Shown here piece by piece: positions 22,143 to 34,035 of a stretch of 64,000 bases of DNA. A model generated the notes under the pieces. That model saw only the letters and a program-made list of their open reading frames with translations. It was not told the DNA's origin and made no database searches. The stretch's first letter is position 1; each line of letters begins with the position of its first letter. The stretch is from Nelumbo lutea (lineage: Eukaryota > Streptophyta > Magnoliopsida > Proteales > Nelumbonaceae), in the NCBI GenBank assembly GCA_022828595.1, contig JAKGHH010000004.1, positions 77,528,270 to 77,592,269 of the forward strand, given 5' to 3'. The position numbers were made by a program, and so were the translations under genes.

Positions 22143-22543
22143 CTGGATTAGGTCAATCCATTTATAAATGGACTCACATTGTACTGCATCGGGTTGGATC
22201 AAATCTAACTACCAATTGACACCTCTATTTTTGTCCACACTCTACTACTCGTTATGAAGTTGTACTGAACTGCAACCGCACATTGCCATCTTGAATTCTG
22301 TCCCCACCGCTCTAAATCACCATGAACGTAGAATAACACCGAAGGAAAAAATCTGTACGGTGTTAGTCACGTTTCTCATCATGGATCACACAAGTTGCTG
22401 TCGTGGTAGCTCAACCCAAGAACCAAAATAAAAGTTGCTCTGTGGTCCTGTAGATACCCACTACGCCGGCTGCCCCCCAAATAAGAAATCAAATGTGTGT
22501 ACAACGTGCTAGCTCCATCCTCTCTACCTCTCTCTTGCCTCTC

Positions 22544-22551
22544 TATATAAA
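22544..22551 (+). promoter_or_regulatory. TATA box of the LURP-one-related gene
   Basis: TATATAAA lies 87 bp before the start codon, after a CT-rich stretch (CCTCTCTACCTCTCTCTTGCC). Transcription would start near 22575-22585, giving a short 5' UTR of about 50 nt that contains a GAAGAAGAGGAAGAAGAAG purine run. Confidence 0.7.
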
Positions 22552-22630
22552 TTTAAACACTACTGGCCCTAATCCAACCAGACGACGACCAACCAGCACA
22601 AGAAGAAGAAGAGGAAGAAGAAGAGTCATC

Positions 22631-23434
22631 ATGTCAACAACATCTTGCCCAGCTCGCCTCACTATCTGGCGTAAGTCCTTACTCTTCCATGGTAATGGCT
22701 ACGCTGTGTTTAATAACTTGGACGGTAGGCTGGTCTTTCGAGTTGACAACTATGCCTGTGATTGGAGGGAAGAGACCTTCCTCATGGATTCCTCTGGGAA
22801 TGTCCTCTTCACCATCCGACGCTGCAGAAAGGTATTTTTACATCTCAAAGAATCATTCAACCTAAAAATTAAACCGTTAAGTGAGATCTTTGAATAAATT
22901 CTATTCTTTAACATTGTTTATTAATTAATATATATACACACGATACGATCCCATGGCAGAAACTTGGCATCTCAGGGAGTTGGGAAGCATTTAGGGGTGA
23001 TAAAGAAGAGAGATTTGGAGGTCGCGATAATCAAAAGCCCCTAATCAAGGTCACCAAGGTTCTGGGGAACCCAAGTTGCAAGATTACAGTAGCAGCAGGA
23101 GACGAGTACCATATGGAATGGTCGCCCAACCAGGGATGGTCTAAGATTTACCGATCAACTACGGGTCTCATTTCGCCCGTCGCAGAGGTACTACTTACAA
23201 TTAATTTCTTGTTTATATGGATGATGATGCTTAATTTAATTTATTACTGTGCACAACCAAACCAAAGTGATCATCGATTAATCTCTGTGACGCTTCCGGC
23301 AGCAGGTTACAAGGAAGTGCGATGCAGCCTCAGAGTCCTTTCTTGGGAAAGATGTGCTTACCCTCACCGTCCAACCGGGAGTCGATCAAGCTTTGATAAT
23401 GGCTATGGTTATGATCAATGACGCCATGAGATGA
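22631..23434 (+). CDS. LURP-one-related (LOR, DUF567) protein, three exons
   Basis: Exons 22631-22831, 22960-23187 and 23306-23434 join in phase with no stop and give 67 + 76 + 42 = 185 aa, close to the usual LOR length. Splice sites are canonical (AAG|GTATTT, GGCAG|A, GAG|GTACTA, AGCAG|G). Exon 1 holds the conserved start (LTIWRKSLLFHGNGYAVF), GRLVFRVDNY and DSSGNVLFTIRR. Exon 2 opens KLGISGSWEAFRGD. Exon 3 closes with FLGKDVLTLTVQPGVDQALI then MAMVMINDAMR, the family signature. The fold is a 12-strand beta barrel around a C-terminal helix, like tubby and scramblase. In Arabidopsis LURP1 is needed for full basal defence against an oomycete; roles of most paralogues are unknown. The gene looks intact, the only such gene between 1 and 39 kb. 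Confidence 0.93.
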
Positions 23435-23609
23435 GATGATGAATTTCTTGTAGGACGACAAATTTTCATTTTTGACAGCCAGTTCAGTTAAATTGATCAC
23501 CAATTTGTTCTGATGACCTTTGTACGTAACTGATATATGAATATATCATACAGAGAGAGAACGAGCGCAGTGATGAGACAAAATTGTGTAATACACTAAT
23601 ACAGTTTAT

Positions 23610-23615
23610 AATAAA
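23610..23615 (+). terminator. Poly(A) signal of the LURP-one-related gene
   Basis: AATAAA lies 176 bp after the stop codon in T/A-rich 3' UTR sequence (ACAGTTTATAATAAACTG). Cleavage would follow shortly after. Plant poly(A) signals are loose, so this is a likely rather than proven site. Confidence 0.5.
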
Positions 23616-23753
23616 CTGTTGTTAATGAAGGATGGGGTCGTTGTTATCTCAGAATATTCTCAAATATCGTACGCTTGAGCCCTCAGCTTCTTTCTCAACT
23701 CGACTAATAAAGGCATAATCAAAACAATCGGATTTACTGCCCACAACTTTATA

Positions 23754-23901
23754 GAGTTCACTCTGCGCCCCACAGCACATTCCCGCCTTGTATTAGAAAT
23801 ATGTCCTGATGAACCATGTATCATCATCTCATGTACTTGTCATCGGGAGAGATATTCCCAATACAAGGCCAGGATGTACTGTGGGGTGCAGATGTGAACT
23901 C
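23754..23901. mobile_element. Hairpin MITE downstream of the LOR gene
   Basis: Ends GAGTTCACTCTGCGCCCCAC and GTGGGGTGCAGATGTGAACTC are inverted repeats. Further in, TTGTATTAGAAATATGTCC pairs with a GAGATATTCCCAATACAA-type arm, so almost the whole 148 bp folds into one hairpin. It belongs to the same broad family as the hairpins at 29996, 33193 and 63691. Confidence 0.75.
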
Positions 23902-25896
23902 CACTTCATCGGCTTTAAATTGCAGTCTGTATGTGAGATGTACGGCTGCAGTGTAGTATGGGTAGGGTGTGATGAGACTGGATCTCTTCCTCACGCACAT
24001 CCTACCATGCATTGGTAACATCTCTCATACTTAATTAGTTATTATTCACGGGAGATCTTCCCAATGCACGGTGCCTGTGAGACACCCATTTGTGAGGAGC
24101 AGATTCCGTTTGGGGTGTGATCTGATCACTAATTAAAATGGTAAATTATAGATATGTACCCTGGGGGTAGCTGAACTTTCAGGTGTTACATTTTAGTATC
24201 TTGAATTTTTGGAAACATACACTTGAGTGAATTCTATTAAAACTAAGGTTTCATTGAGGATAAAATTATAAAAACATTCATGTTCAGATTTTCTTTTTTT
24301 TTTTTTAATTGTTTTCTGTAGTTCCATTCAAATGCTTTTATTCTTTGTCAAAAATAAGTATAGAGATGGATTTATATGGGAAAAGAATAAAATAAAAGTT
24401 CAATGAGCAAAAGAGAATCTAAATATGGACATTTTTTTTGTAATTTATATATTTCTAAAAGTTTAGGGTACTAAAATGTCATACTTGAAAGTGCAGGCCT
24501 TAATGTCACTACCCCCAACCTACATGGTATATATCTATAATTTACCCTGATTTTAATACACTATGTTTCAGGGGTGAGCATGGGTCTGGTTAGATTTTGG
24601 TTCCTTGGTAAGGCTTTTGGAATCAGAACCTACTCTATAAAAGTTGGTTTCAAAGTCAATTCTAGCTTAGGTAAGTTCCAAGGTCTATCCATGGAACTTA
24701 TTCTTTATTTATTCTCTCCATTAAAAAAGACATATTCTTTAAAAACTTGATATTCAAAATATATGATATATAATTTAAAACTTATATATCATCTTTATTA
24801 ATTAAATCAACTAATTTAATATATATAGTTTATTGTAAAATATTAATATATGGTTCAAAACTGATTATACACATTTAAATATTAAAATGAAAACAAATGA
24901 TCAAATCACTTAAGTAACTCAACGGTCAACTTAGACCATGGCCTTTGTGACCATGAGTACTTGGGTTCCAAGAATTTAAACATGTAAGCCATTCTCATGT
25001 CGCCAGTCACCCTGAAAAACAGAAATTCAGCTTTAATGTGCTTCTAGAGAACCCAAATTTCCTGCATTTACTTTGGTGTGGGACGTGTTGCACTTCCAAA
25101 ATTTAATTTTCTAAACTTAAAAAGAATGAAAAAAAAAAAAAAGGAAATCATTTTCTAGGAACAGATTGTTCTATAGTTAACCCAACGAAGATGCCATTGA
25201 CAAGCAATTTGCAAGAATAAAACATTCTTCAATCAAGAGGCGGAAATCATTTTATAGGAAACGGGATTTCATCTTCACGGTTTTGTTCTCTTCTTCTTTG
25301 GGCACCATTAACAAGAGAATCATGGGAAATTGTTTTGCAAGGGTGTGAGTTTTCAAAGACAGCTTATAGTTTCTTTCCACAAAAGTCCTTTTAAGAGTTT
25401 TAATCGTCTCAAACGGGTCCCAGAGAAATTTTTTGTAGCTTGATGTTGCAAAATATCGTTGTTATTGCTTCACTTGCAAAAAAACTGCAGTGTCAAGAAA
25501 CACATGAAATCAAACAATTTCTTGTAAATGGCTTTTGCCTTTGGCCGAAATATGAAGAAGAAAGAGAACTTCAAATCTCATGTTAATGGCGCCCAAAGGT
25601 TATGTTTGGTTTGAAGGAAAAGGTAAGTAAAGGAAGAAAAATGTAGGAAAACCTTTACAAACTCTATCACACATGTAAGATAGAGAGACATATGACGTGG
25701 TTGAATCTGATTGGATGTGTAGGCCAACAGGCTACAGCCACCACAGCTTGTGGACCATAGCATCAGTACTCTTTTCTTTTTCAACTAGAAGACTACATCC
25801 CTTACGTACCTACATTAACCAACACCACACATCCATTAACAATGCCACCAGCGGCTGCTAATTAAAACCAGTCCAACTCAACACGCAAATGCGTAA
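23902..25896. other. Intergenic repeats, no gene
   Basis: A second imperfect hairpin lies at about 23922-24119 (inner arms TGCATTGGTAACATCTCTC and GGGAGATCTTCCCAATGCA). AT-rich sequence from about 24560 (CAGGGGTGAGCATGGG) to 25015 (AGTCACCCTG) looks like a hAT-like relic without a clear duplication. At 25601-25660 lies one arm of the GTTTGGTTTGAAGGAAAA MITE family. No gene is supported. Confidence 0.5.
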
Positions 25897-26030
25897 GATA
25901 CCTTCTAAGGCATCCGCAGCCCGACGCTTATTCTCTTCTTCTTCTTCATATCTCTTCGCTATCATGATACCTTCTAAGGCATCCGCAGCCGACGCTTATT
26001 CTCTTCTTCTTCATATCTCTTCGCTTTCAT
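25897..26030. repeat. 69-bp tandem duplication
   Basis: Copies start GATACCTTCTAAGGCATCCG at 25897 and 25966. They differ by a few small losses (one TTC unit, one C). Both end in TCTCTTCGCTWTCATGA. No coding role is visible. Confidence 0.9.
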
Positions 26031-26379
26031 GACGACGAAACATTCTTAAACTTTGCTTTTGCTTTGTGCAACGTGAATCAAATTTCAACGGTCTGGACAT
26101 GATTATAACGATTCCATTGATTTCAGTTGGATGATGCATTGAAACTAATAGAATTCACTGTTAAAAAAAGTCAAAACATATTGATTAAAACCACACAAAA
26201 AGAATTCACTGTTAAAAAAATGAAAATAATAGCATGACATATATATCAATCTGAAAAAATTTACTGTTTGAGAATAAAAACCTATTTAGGGACCTTACAT
26301 AACAAATTAAGCTCTTAAGTTGAATGGTTTCTTGAAATGGTATCAAATCATGTTTGCCCAAGTGCTCTATTGTTTGATG

Positions 26380-26954
26380 TAGAGGTGTAAATCGACCCCA
26401 TAGGTGGCCCGCATAAAGTGCAAGCCGTCACACCGGCCCGTAGGCCATTCCGAGTCGTGTCGCCCTCCCTTGGGATAACTTGGGGGTCGGCCAGGCATGG
26501 CCCCCACGGCCCAAGCCCATACAGGCTGGGCTGGTCTGTGGGCCAAGCCTTGGGTCAGGCCAGGCCATGGATTAGGCCGAAACTATTTATTTTAAAAAAA
26601 ATGAAAAAAAAAACTTAAAATTTTTAAATTTATATGAATTTTGATGTATACAATTGCTTATATATACAATAATTAAATAAATTAATATAATAAAATTGAA
26701 AATAATTGTTTATTTATATAAATATATTATATATTATATATAAATAATATATATGGACTGTGTTGGGCTAGGCCACGGGCAGCACGGCATGCTCGGTCAT
26801 GCCGTGCCATGCCAGTCCAACCCTGGACCTAAAACCCTAGGCCCAGCATGGCCCACATGATCATGTCGGGCCTGTCATAGCCCGTGTGTCATTGTACCGG
26901 GCTGGTCCAAAGTTAGGTCAGGCCGTGAGCGGCAAGGCCCAATTTACACCTCTA
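26380..26954. mobile_element. hAT-like non-autonomous element (575 bp)
   Basis: The ends TAGAGGTGTAAAT and ATTTACACCTCTA are a perfect inverted pair. They are flanked by GTTTGATG (26372-26379) and GTTTGATC (26955-26962), an 8-bp duplication with one mismatch. Outer parts are GC-rich (GGCCAGGCATGGCC-type text) around an AT-rich core (about 26590-26755). The short ORF at 26418 is accidental. Confidence 0.85.
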
Positions 26955-26962
26955 GTTTGATC

Positions 26963-28331
26963 CTCCTTTGTCCCCTTTATAATTAATTAAATTTTAGCAC
27001 AATATGGGATATTTCAAACAATCAAATCCAACTTCTTTGAAATATTTTGATAAATATTCTTCCCCATCATAAAAAAATAGCCATATCAGCTAGGGGTGGA
27101 TTCAAGCCGAGCCAAACCAAATGCTTGGCTATTCGAGCTTGGCTCACTGAAATAGTGTTAATCTCGATCTCGGCTCGATTCAAAAACTTGCAAGTTCGAA
27201 ATCAATTCGGCTCGAGCTCAACTGCAAGCCAAATTTTTTATAAAAAAATTATACATATAAAAATAATTTTTTTTATTTTATATACAAAAATTTAAGAACT
27301 ATAAAAATTATTTACTACTATACATAAAAAATAAAAATATTATTATAGATAATAAAAATTATATATATATATATATAATAAAAATAAGGAGTTCTAAAAA
27401 TCACAGTTTTAGTGAGAAAAAGAAGGAATTAGGTTATTCATCAAGTACCTTATTTTCCATGCATTATATAAGTGATATGTGACTTTATCTATCATGAACA
27501 TATATGCCTATATTCATAGTTTGGTTGTTGATGTGGCTTGTGGAGACATGTATATAAAGTTTCCTAACATTCCCGCCCCCATTAACCAATGCCTTGTCCT
27601 CAAGGCTGTTGCTATGAAATTACAACCTTTCCCCAGTTAGGTTTTTGGACAAAAAGGTACGTAATATCATTAAAAAAAATTAGGTTGTGTTCGGTTACAT
27701 GAATATCTATGATGTCTCGCAAATTCACATTAATACAAATGGTTATGACGAAGCTTCTTCCCATATTCGTCGTTCTCAACCATAAGTAGGATCTTCTTAT
27801 CTGTCATGCTGTGTCACCAAATCGCTAATCTGCCCATCTGTAAGAGCTATATTGCCTATTCTCTTCTCTTCTCTTCTCTTCTCTTATCTTCTTCCCAAAT
27901 AGGACCTTTTTCAGCGTTTTATCTACACACTAGTATGTATTATCAATGGAACCAATATGTTGATGCTAGACTGATGTGAACCCACCGTTAAGCATAGTTA
28001 GTGATTAACATATACCTTTTTTTGTGAGACTTATTTGTCATAGTTATTCTAATTTATTTTCCTTCTAATTTTATTTCACAATGATCTTTTTAATATTTGA
28101 AGGTAATAATATGATAGTTTTTTTAACATTGAACCATTTCCATTATTTTTTATTAATAAAAATATTTGAAGATAAAAAACAATTGCTTTAAAATTATTTT
28201 TGTTACATTTTTTGTGAATAAAATGATTTTTATTTATTAAATAAATTTATATTCTATATATTTTATCCTCTAATATTTGACATATATGACAAATACATTT
28301 TTTATATTTACTAGTAATTATATATTGGTCC

Positions 28332-28365
<34 letters not shown>

Positions 28366-29995
28366 TTAATTTGTTTTAATCTTAAAATATAAGAAATTTT
28401 TATTCATGGTTGATTGTATAGATTATTTCAGAAGTTGTATGTGATATGTATGGTGCAGAACTCCCATTTAATATCTACTAGAGATAGTGTAGTTCAAAAA
28501 CAAATAGGAATGGTGCAAATTGCTCTACCCATTCCCAAACCCACTTATGTATCCCTGATTCCAAACCCGTCTAGCTTTTCCTCTCAATTTCTCAAACTCA
28601 TTCTGTCCCAAACCCATTAAACCCCTTGACCAAACATTTTCTACTAAAAAAAGTTTCTTAATGGTTATAATGTGACTTGAACCGAATCAATTAATGATAG
28701 CGCCAAATCTCTTAACATTACTTTAAGCCACTAAGACATATTACCTTTTGTGTTATTTAATGAAATAAAATAGATTTTATTATTTTTGTGTTCAGCAAAA
28801 CAATCAATACATATATACATACATACATACATATATATGATTAACAATTCCAACTAAAAATTAAAAGAAATAATCTTTAAAATTAACATTTTATAACTAA
28901 ATGAAACAAACAATTTATCAAATAAAATTTTACATCAAATGGTGATTTTAATCCTAAGAAATTTATACAAATAAAATATTAATAATAGAATAATTATCTT
29001 AGTACTTAAAGTTTATAAATTTGTGCATGATATATAATATAATAGGTTCATATTTATGCATCCTGCGTATCAGGTATCGGATACCCTAAAGTCAAAACCC
29101 AAACCCGTCCCAAACCAATAGGGTTTTAATCTAAAATTCTAAACCTGTCCCAAACCCTATAGGGTTTTGATAAATGGATCCTATTAGGGTCGAAACGGGT
29201 TGGATACCCAAAAAATTTCTGCAAAATTGCCATCCCTAGGAATGAACATATAACATTTGCAAAATCTTCAAAGAAAAGAATTAAAGCTAAAAAACAAGAA
29301 CAATTTAGTGAATACTTGGGAGAAAAATCAACATAACCTCCTCTTCTAGTAATACTCTCTCCTTTTATAAATTTTTTTGCACCCTTATGCCACCTACCAG
29401 AAAGTTTCCTGATCTAATAAAACACTACTTATTAAAATCCTACTAAATCTCTTAAAAAAAAAGTCCTAATTGAAGACAAATTTAAAAGTCTTGTTGTAAT
29501 ACTAACTTGGTAAATATGAATCAAAATAGGTAGATAGATATAAAATCCTATAATGAAGCTATCATGGTAAATACGAATTTAATTGGATTGTCAAAAGCCA
29601 ACCTAGTAAATATTTACTCATTTCATCTGGGTTAAATCTCGTACTGCATCAAATAGAAATCTCATATCTTGTTAACCACAAAGATATTATCCTTTCAAAA
29701 CCAATATTAACAGTGTCCAGAGTTCACTTTTTTCTAGTGGACTAAAACTGAGAATCATGGCTATTGATGTATTTGTGTCCCCACCATGACATCATTTCAT
29801 CTAGGAAAGTTGTCTGAAACTTTTTGCATTTCTCTTAAACTTATCATAACTTTTCAAAATCTCCAAAGAACCCCATGTGAGTAATCTATTGTTAAGAGAT
29901 AAAAGGTTTTAATAAATTTCTAATGATACTCTCCAAATATTCCATGTACATAGAACCTATAATGTTGGGAGCATCGTTTGTCGAGATCGGCTTCC
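26963..29995. other. AT-rich intergenic region with transposon relics
   Basis: No gene is supported over 3 kb. A hAT-like left end (CTAGGGGTGGATTCAAGCCGAG) lies at about 27090, with GC-rich then AT-rich text but no clear right end. A probable relic lies between 28503 (TAGGAATGGTGCAAATTGC) and 29238 (GCAAAATTGCCATCCCTA). Simple repeats include TCTTC units near 27865 and ATT units at about 28338-28365. Confidence 0.5.
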
Positions 29996-30139
29996 ATCAG
30001 GGCAAGCCCATGCTCACACCGTCCCAACAGCCTCTTATACCCTTGCATCGGGAACATCTCCCATGAAATAAAGCATATGAGTGTGGAGATATTCCCAATG
30101 CAAGGCTGTAAAGACTGCTCGAATGGGTGTTGCCCTGAT
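29996..30139. mobile_element. Hairpin MITE
   Basis: Perfect 10-bp ends ATCAGGGCAA/TTGCCCTGAT bound a 144-bp hairpin. Inner arms are CCTTGCATCGGGAACATCTC and GAGATATTCCCAATGCAAGG. Same family style as 23754 and 33193. The ORFs over it on both strands arise from its symmetry. Confidence 0.75.
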
Positions 30140-30402
30140 ATTGTCATGTTCTTCCTCCTTACAACTATGAGGTACCCCTCTCTCTCTCCCCTTTCCCCTC
30201 CCTCTTCTCTACCTAGCAGGACATAAAGGACCCGTTTCCTGGTCCTAGTCTTACTACATAGTGGGAGTTATTTTCTTGTCCAGAAGATTTTGGATGAGGA
30301 AACGAGGCCCTTTAAATATCCTTTCAAGGAGGCTTCAGATTTCACTAAATGTGAAGATTCCAGTTTCACACTGTGATATATCACCCGTGGTGTCTTCTCT
30401 TA

Positions 30403-30664
30403 GGCCCCAATTGCAGGAATAGGGCTCTAGAATCAGAACCGAAGTGGATTATTCCAATTCCAACTGTTTGGTTGGGTAGAACCGGAATTCCATTCTCATT
30501 CTTGCTGGAATGGTATTCCTCCATTTGAAGGAATGGCCATTCTCGGCCTCTCCCTTGGAAATGAAATCTCTTTCATACTAATTCTAATTTTCATTCTCAT
30601 TCCTATCCAAACCAAAGAGATTATGGGAATAGAGGATTCCAATTCCAACTAACCAAACGGACCC
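30403..30664. mobile_element. Tourist/Harbinger-like MITE, copy 1
   Basis: It begins GGCCCCAATTGCAGGAATAG and ends CTAACCAAACGGACCC, flanked by TTA on both sides (30400-30402, 30665-30667). The interior repeats GGAATGG/CCATTCC motifs shared by all copies in this window. The 3-bp TTA/TAA duplication and GGNCC ends are those of PIF/Harbinger MITEs. Non-coding. Confidence 0.85.
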
Positions 30665-31150
30665 TTAAAGTAATGAAGACATCCCACTTGGTTTCTAATG
30701 ACATGGTTAGGACTATCACAGACCTCAAGTGGCTGCACAATTAACAATTGTGGCGTGCAGATTTCTTACCGCAAGGAGGGAAGCCGAGAAAAAAAAATTG
30801 AGACTGGTTTTCCGGCACACGAGGTGGAAAACGAGGTGACAAATTCCACTCTAACCTTGCCGATCTTGAACCATCTTGGTCCATTGATCAAGAGCATCTC
30901 ATGTTAGAAGTGAAAAATCAGTGTACCAAATTACTTCTTTTACTACTGAAACAACCATCTTGATGGAGAAGAGGTAGGTAGAAGGAATGGACGTAGTTAG
31001 GATTCTTGAACCACACGTTTGTTTCATGTAACCCACTTGAGGAGTTAATTGATTTAGTAAAGGATTTTTGGATTTTGTTTTTTCAAGTCTTGAGAGTTTT
31101 CATATATATCATTATATATAGTCTATCATTCATAAAAACTAGAATTTTAT

Positions 31151-31292
31151 GTTATGTTGGCCATTGTTCTGGAAAATCCTGATCACACAAACATATTTTC
31201 TTTAATAACAACCCAGAATTTGTTATGTTGGCCATTGTTCTGGAAAATCCTGATCACACAAACATATTTTCTTTAATAACAACCCAGAATTT
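31151..31292. repeat. Perfect 71-bp tandem duplication
   Basis: GTTATGTTGGCCATTGTTCT starts both copies (31151, 31222). I see no mismatch between them, so the event is recent. No coding sequence is involved. Confidence 0.95.
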
Positions 31293-31410
31293 GTTATATT
31301 CTTAGTATGTTTTTATTTGCTTTTGATTTATGAAACTTGGATTATCAACAAGTCATAGTGAGATTCTTAGGATATTAGGCTGCGATTTGGACGAGTGGAC
31401 ATGTATGAAT

Positions 31411-33107
31411 CAAGGTTTTCAAAATCAATCAGATAATGAACTGATCAGCGGTCTGATTTCCGAGTTGAACGGTAGATTTTATTCTTTTGAAAAGGTTCAT
31501 TGAACAGTAGATGTAGATTTTACTCTTACTATGGTAAATATTCCCATACGTCAATTCCACACCTCTAGAATGATATCCTGCTGGCTGCTGAGCCATAATA
31601 ACTCGATCCCCCACATCAGCCATGCGAATTGCAAAAGTTCGGCTCAGTTCGAGTCAAGTTTTTCATGAGCTGTTCGAGCTCAGTTCATAAATTGTTCAGT
31701 TCGGCTTAGTTTCAATTGAGCTCGAGTTCAAGCCCAATTCATTGGTTTGATTATTAAACAAGTCAAACTCGAGTTTATTAGAGTTCGGTTCACGAGCCAG
31801 CTTGAATATATCTATAATTATTAATTATTATAATTTTTAAATATCAAATAAAAAATATTTTTATATATAATTCTTTTTATAAAATATTTATTTCTCAAAA
31901 TCAAGCTCGAATCTGGTACTATTTAACTTGGCTCGGCTCGAATCCAGCCCTATTTATGGCTTATGCCCGACTAGATTTCCACTCCTTTTCAAAGGAGGGA
32001 TTGAACCGGATTTGGTCCAATCCAATCCGCCCCAATATGAGTCCATTCGGTTCACGAGCCAGCTTGAATATATCTATAATTATTAATTATTATAATTTTT
32101 AAATATCAAATAAAAAATATTTTTATATATAATTCTTTTTATAAAATATTTATTTCTCAAAATCAAGCTCGAATCTGGTACTATTTAACTTGGCTCGGCT
32201 CGAATCCAGCCCTATTTATGGCTTATGCCCGACTAGATTTCCACTCCTTTTCAAAGGAGGGATTGAACCGGATTTGGTCCAATCCAATCCGCCCCAATAT
32301 GAGTACATTCAGTTCACGAGCCAGCTTGTATATATCTATAATTATTAATTATTATAATTTTTAAATATCAAATAAAAAATATTTTTATATATAATTCTTT
32401 TTATAAAATATTTATTTCTCAAAATCAAGCTCGAATCTGGTACTATTTAACTTGGCTCGGCTCGAATCCAGCCTTATTTATGGCTTATGCCCGACTAGAT
32501 TTCCACTCCTTTTCAAAGGAGGGATTGAACCGGATTTGGTCCAATCCAATCCGCCCCAATATGAGTCCATGACAATCCGACGAATACTCATGACCATTTT
32601 GGACTAGTTTAATTCAACGTTTGAATCATAAAATCCGTTCAAATTTGAAAAACAAGGAGGCATGGCCTTTGAAATCTACTGTGATTTAGACCGTTTCTTC
32701 TTTTAAAATAAACAAACATTTTTATATGGGACATATACAATTGATGGCTGACGTGGGGTGTTATCATTGGTTAAACAGCCCAATTACAACCATCAAATTC
32801 AGCTAAATCGGGACTGGCATATCGGCCAAAGGTCGGACTAGTTAACTTGGGAACCAATCAGGTAATTGATTCTATTTCACCCTAAAACTGTTTTTGCCAA
32901 AAACCGTTAATTCAGTCAGTGAACTGCCAACTAGGTGATCAATATCCCGACAATGGTTTTTTGCTGTTTGTTATTATTTTTATTATTTTTATTTTTTATT
33001 TTTTAAAGTCTGAACAGACTGTCAATTTAAATCAGACGATCAAACTGTTTAACCTGGGAACTAGTCCCTAGAATGATTCCATATCCAGTCCAATTTTTAA
33101 AACCTTG
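31411..33107. other. Composite relic bounded by CAAGGTTTTCAAAAT ends
   Basis: The left end CAAGGTTTTCAAAATC and right end CAATTTTTAAAACCTTG are inverted. Similar AAACTGGACCGG / GGTCAGCAAACCACTGACC text occurs at about 47272-47448, 48650-48870 and 50740-50960, which defines a family. The interior is split by hAT-like material that is itself triplicated (31784-32570). No gene. The ends are reasonable but the duplication is not clear. Confidence 0.5.
31784..32570. repeat. Tandem triplication, 3 x 262 bp
   Basis: Copies start TTCGGTTCACGAGCCAGCTT at 31784 and 32046, and TTCAGTTCACGAGCCAGCTT at 32308. Each runs through an AT-rich core and a GGCTCGGCTCGAATCCAGCC-type hAT end to CCGCCCCAATATGAGT. 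Only a handful of single-base differences separate them, so the triplication is recent. Confidence 0.95.
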
Positions 33108-33192
33108 ATTTGAAGCACATCTAGCATATGTAGCTCCACTAGAATGAGGGCTAGGGATCTTCTACCACTAAAATGCTATCAATACTGTCCCA

Positions 33193-33277
33193 ACCAGCCA
33201 CTGCAGGCGCACATCGGGAACATCTCCCTCATCATTCATGGTGAGATGTTCCTGATGTATGGTTGCAATGGCTGGTT
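33193..33277. mobile_element. Short hairpin MITE
   Basis: Arms ACCAGCCACTGCAGGCGCAC and a GTTGCAATGGCTGGT-type partner flank ATCGGGAACATCTC and GAGATGTTCCTGAT. Nearly the whole 85 bp folds. Related to the hairpin at 29996 by the inner arm. Confidence 0.65.
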
Positions 33278-33427
33278 GATACGTTGTTAGCGGCATGTGT
33301 TGGTAGCTTATCTGAACTCCACTAGAACCTGCATATCCATTTAAGATTGTTCACTACCTACCATATAAATTGGGCACCCAATTTCAAGAATTTACATTCA
33401 TTGGGGCTTGGTCCCTCGGGTCACATG

Positions 33428-33880
33428 GGGGTGTAAATAGATTGAATTTGAACCGAATCAAGCAATACCTGAATTCAAACCCAATTAGAAAATCCAAAAT
33501 CCAAATTCGATTTGATATCCGATGGATATTGAAAATTAATATTTGAATTCGAATTCAACCAATAAATTATTTTAGGTAATTAATAAATATTTCATTTACA
33601 TAAACCATATAAATATATAAATTATTTATATGATTTAATTATTTTATATATAAATTATATAAAATATTTAAATATTTCATATATTATATATAAGAATTAA
33701 ATAACCAGTCGAACTCGGATATTTATTGAATCAGATCAAGTCATATCTGAATTCGAATCCGATTAGCTATTCAATATGAATAGGATATCCAATCGATTAG
33801 ATATTTGAATTATCCAAATTCGATTCAACTATTTCAAATCTCAAATTCGAAATCATATTTTTAAATACTGCTGACACCCT
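33428..33880. mobile_element. hAT-like relic
   Basis: The left end GGGTGTAAATAGATTG and right end ACTGCTGACACCCTTA resemble the TAGRGGTG-type ends, with an AT-rich core of TATATAAAT motifs and outer GAATTCGAATTC-like text. No matching 8-bp duplication was found, so limits are approximate. Confidence 0.5.
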
Positions 33881-34035
33881 TAATCAATCCATTCAAATTT
33901 TGATAAATCTCAACATAAGCCTGTCCAAGTGCACTCTTATGAGGGATAGGGACCTCGTCCAAATGGACATGGCCCAAGTACAAAAACAGAAGAGCATGAA
34001 TCTTGTCTTAGCTCGACTCTTAGTTTATTTGTTAA

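Larger units (their letters stand above)
17753..22227. mobile_element. hAT-like non-autonomous element, split by copia D
   Basis: The left end TAGGGTGTCAAT and the right end ATTGACACCTCTA form an imperfect inverted pair of the TAGRGGTG type. They are flanked by TTTCTGTC (17745-17752) and TTTTTGTC (22228-22235), an 8-bp duplication with one mismatch, as hAT transposases make. With the later copia insertion (18599-22142) and its 5-bp duplication removed, the element is about 0.93 kb. It codes for nothing. It holds a palindromic minisatellite. Both halves share TTGGATT/AATCCAA-rich text, which supports their being one element. Confidence 0.75.
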
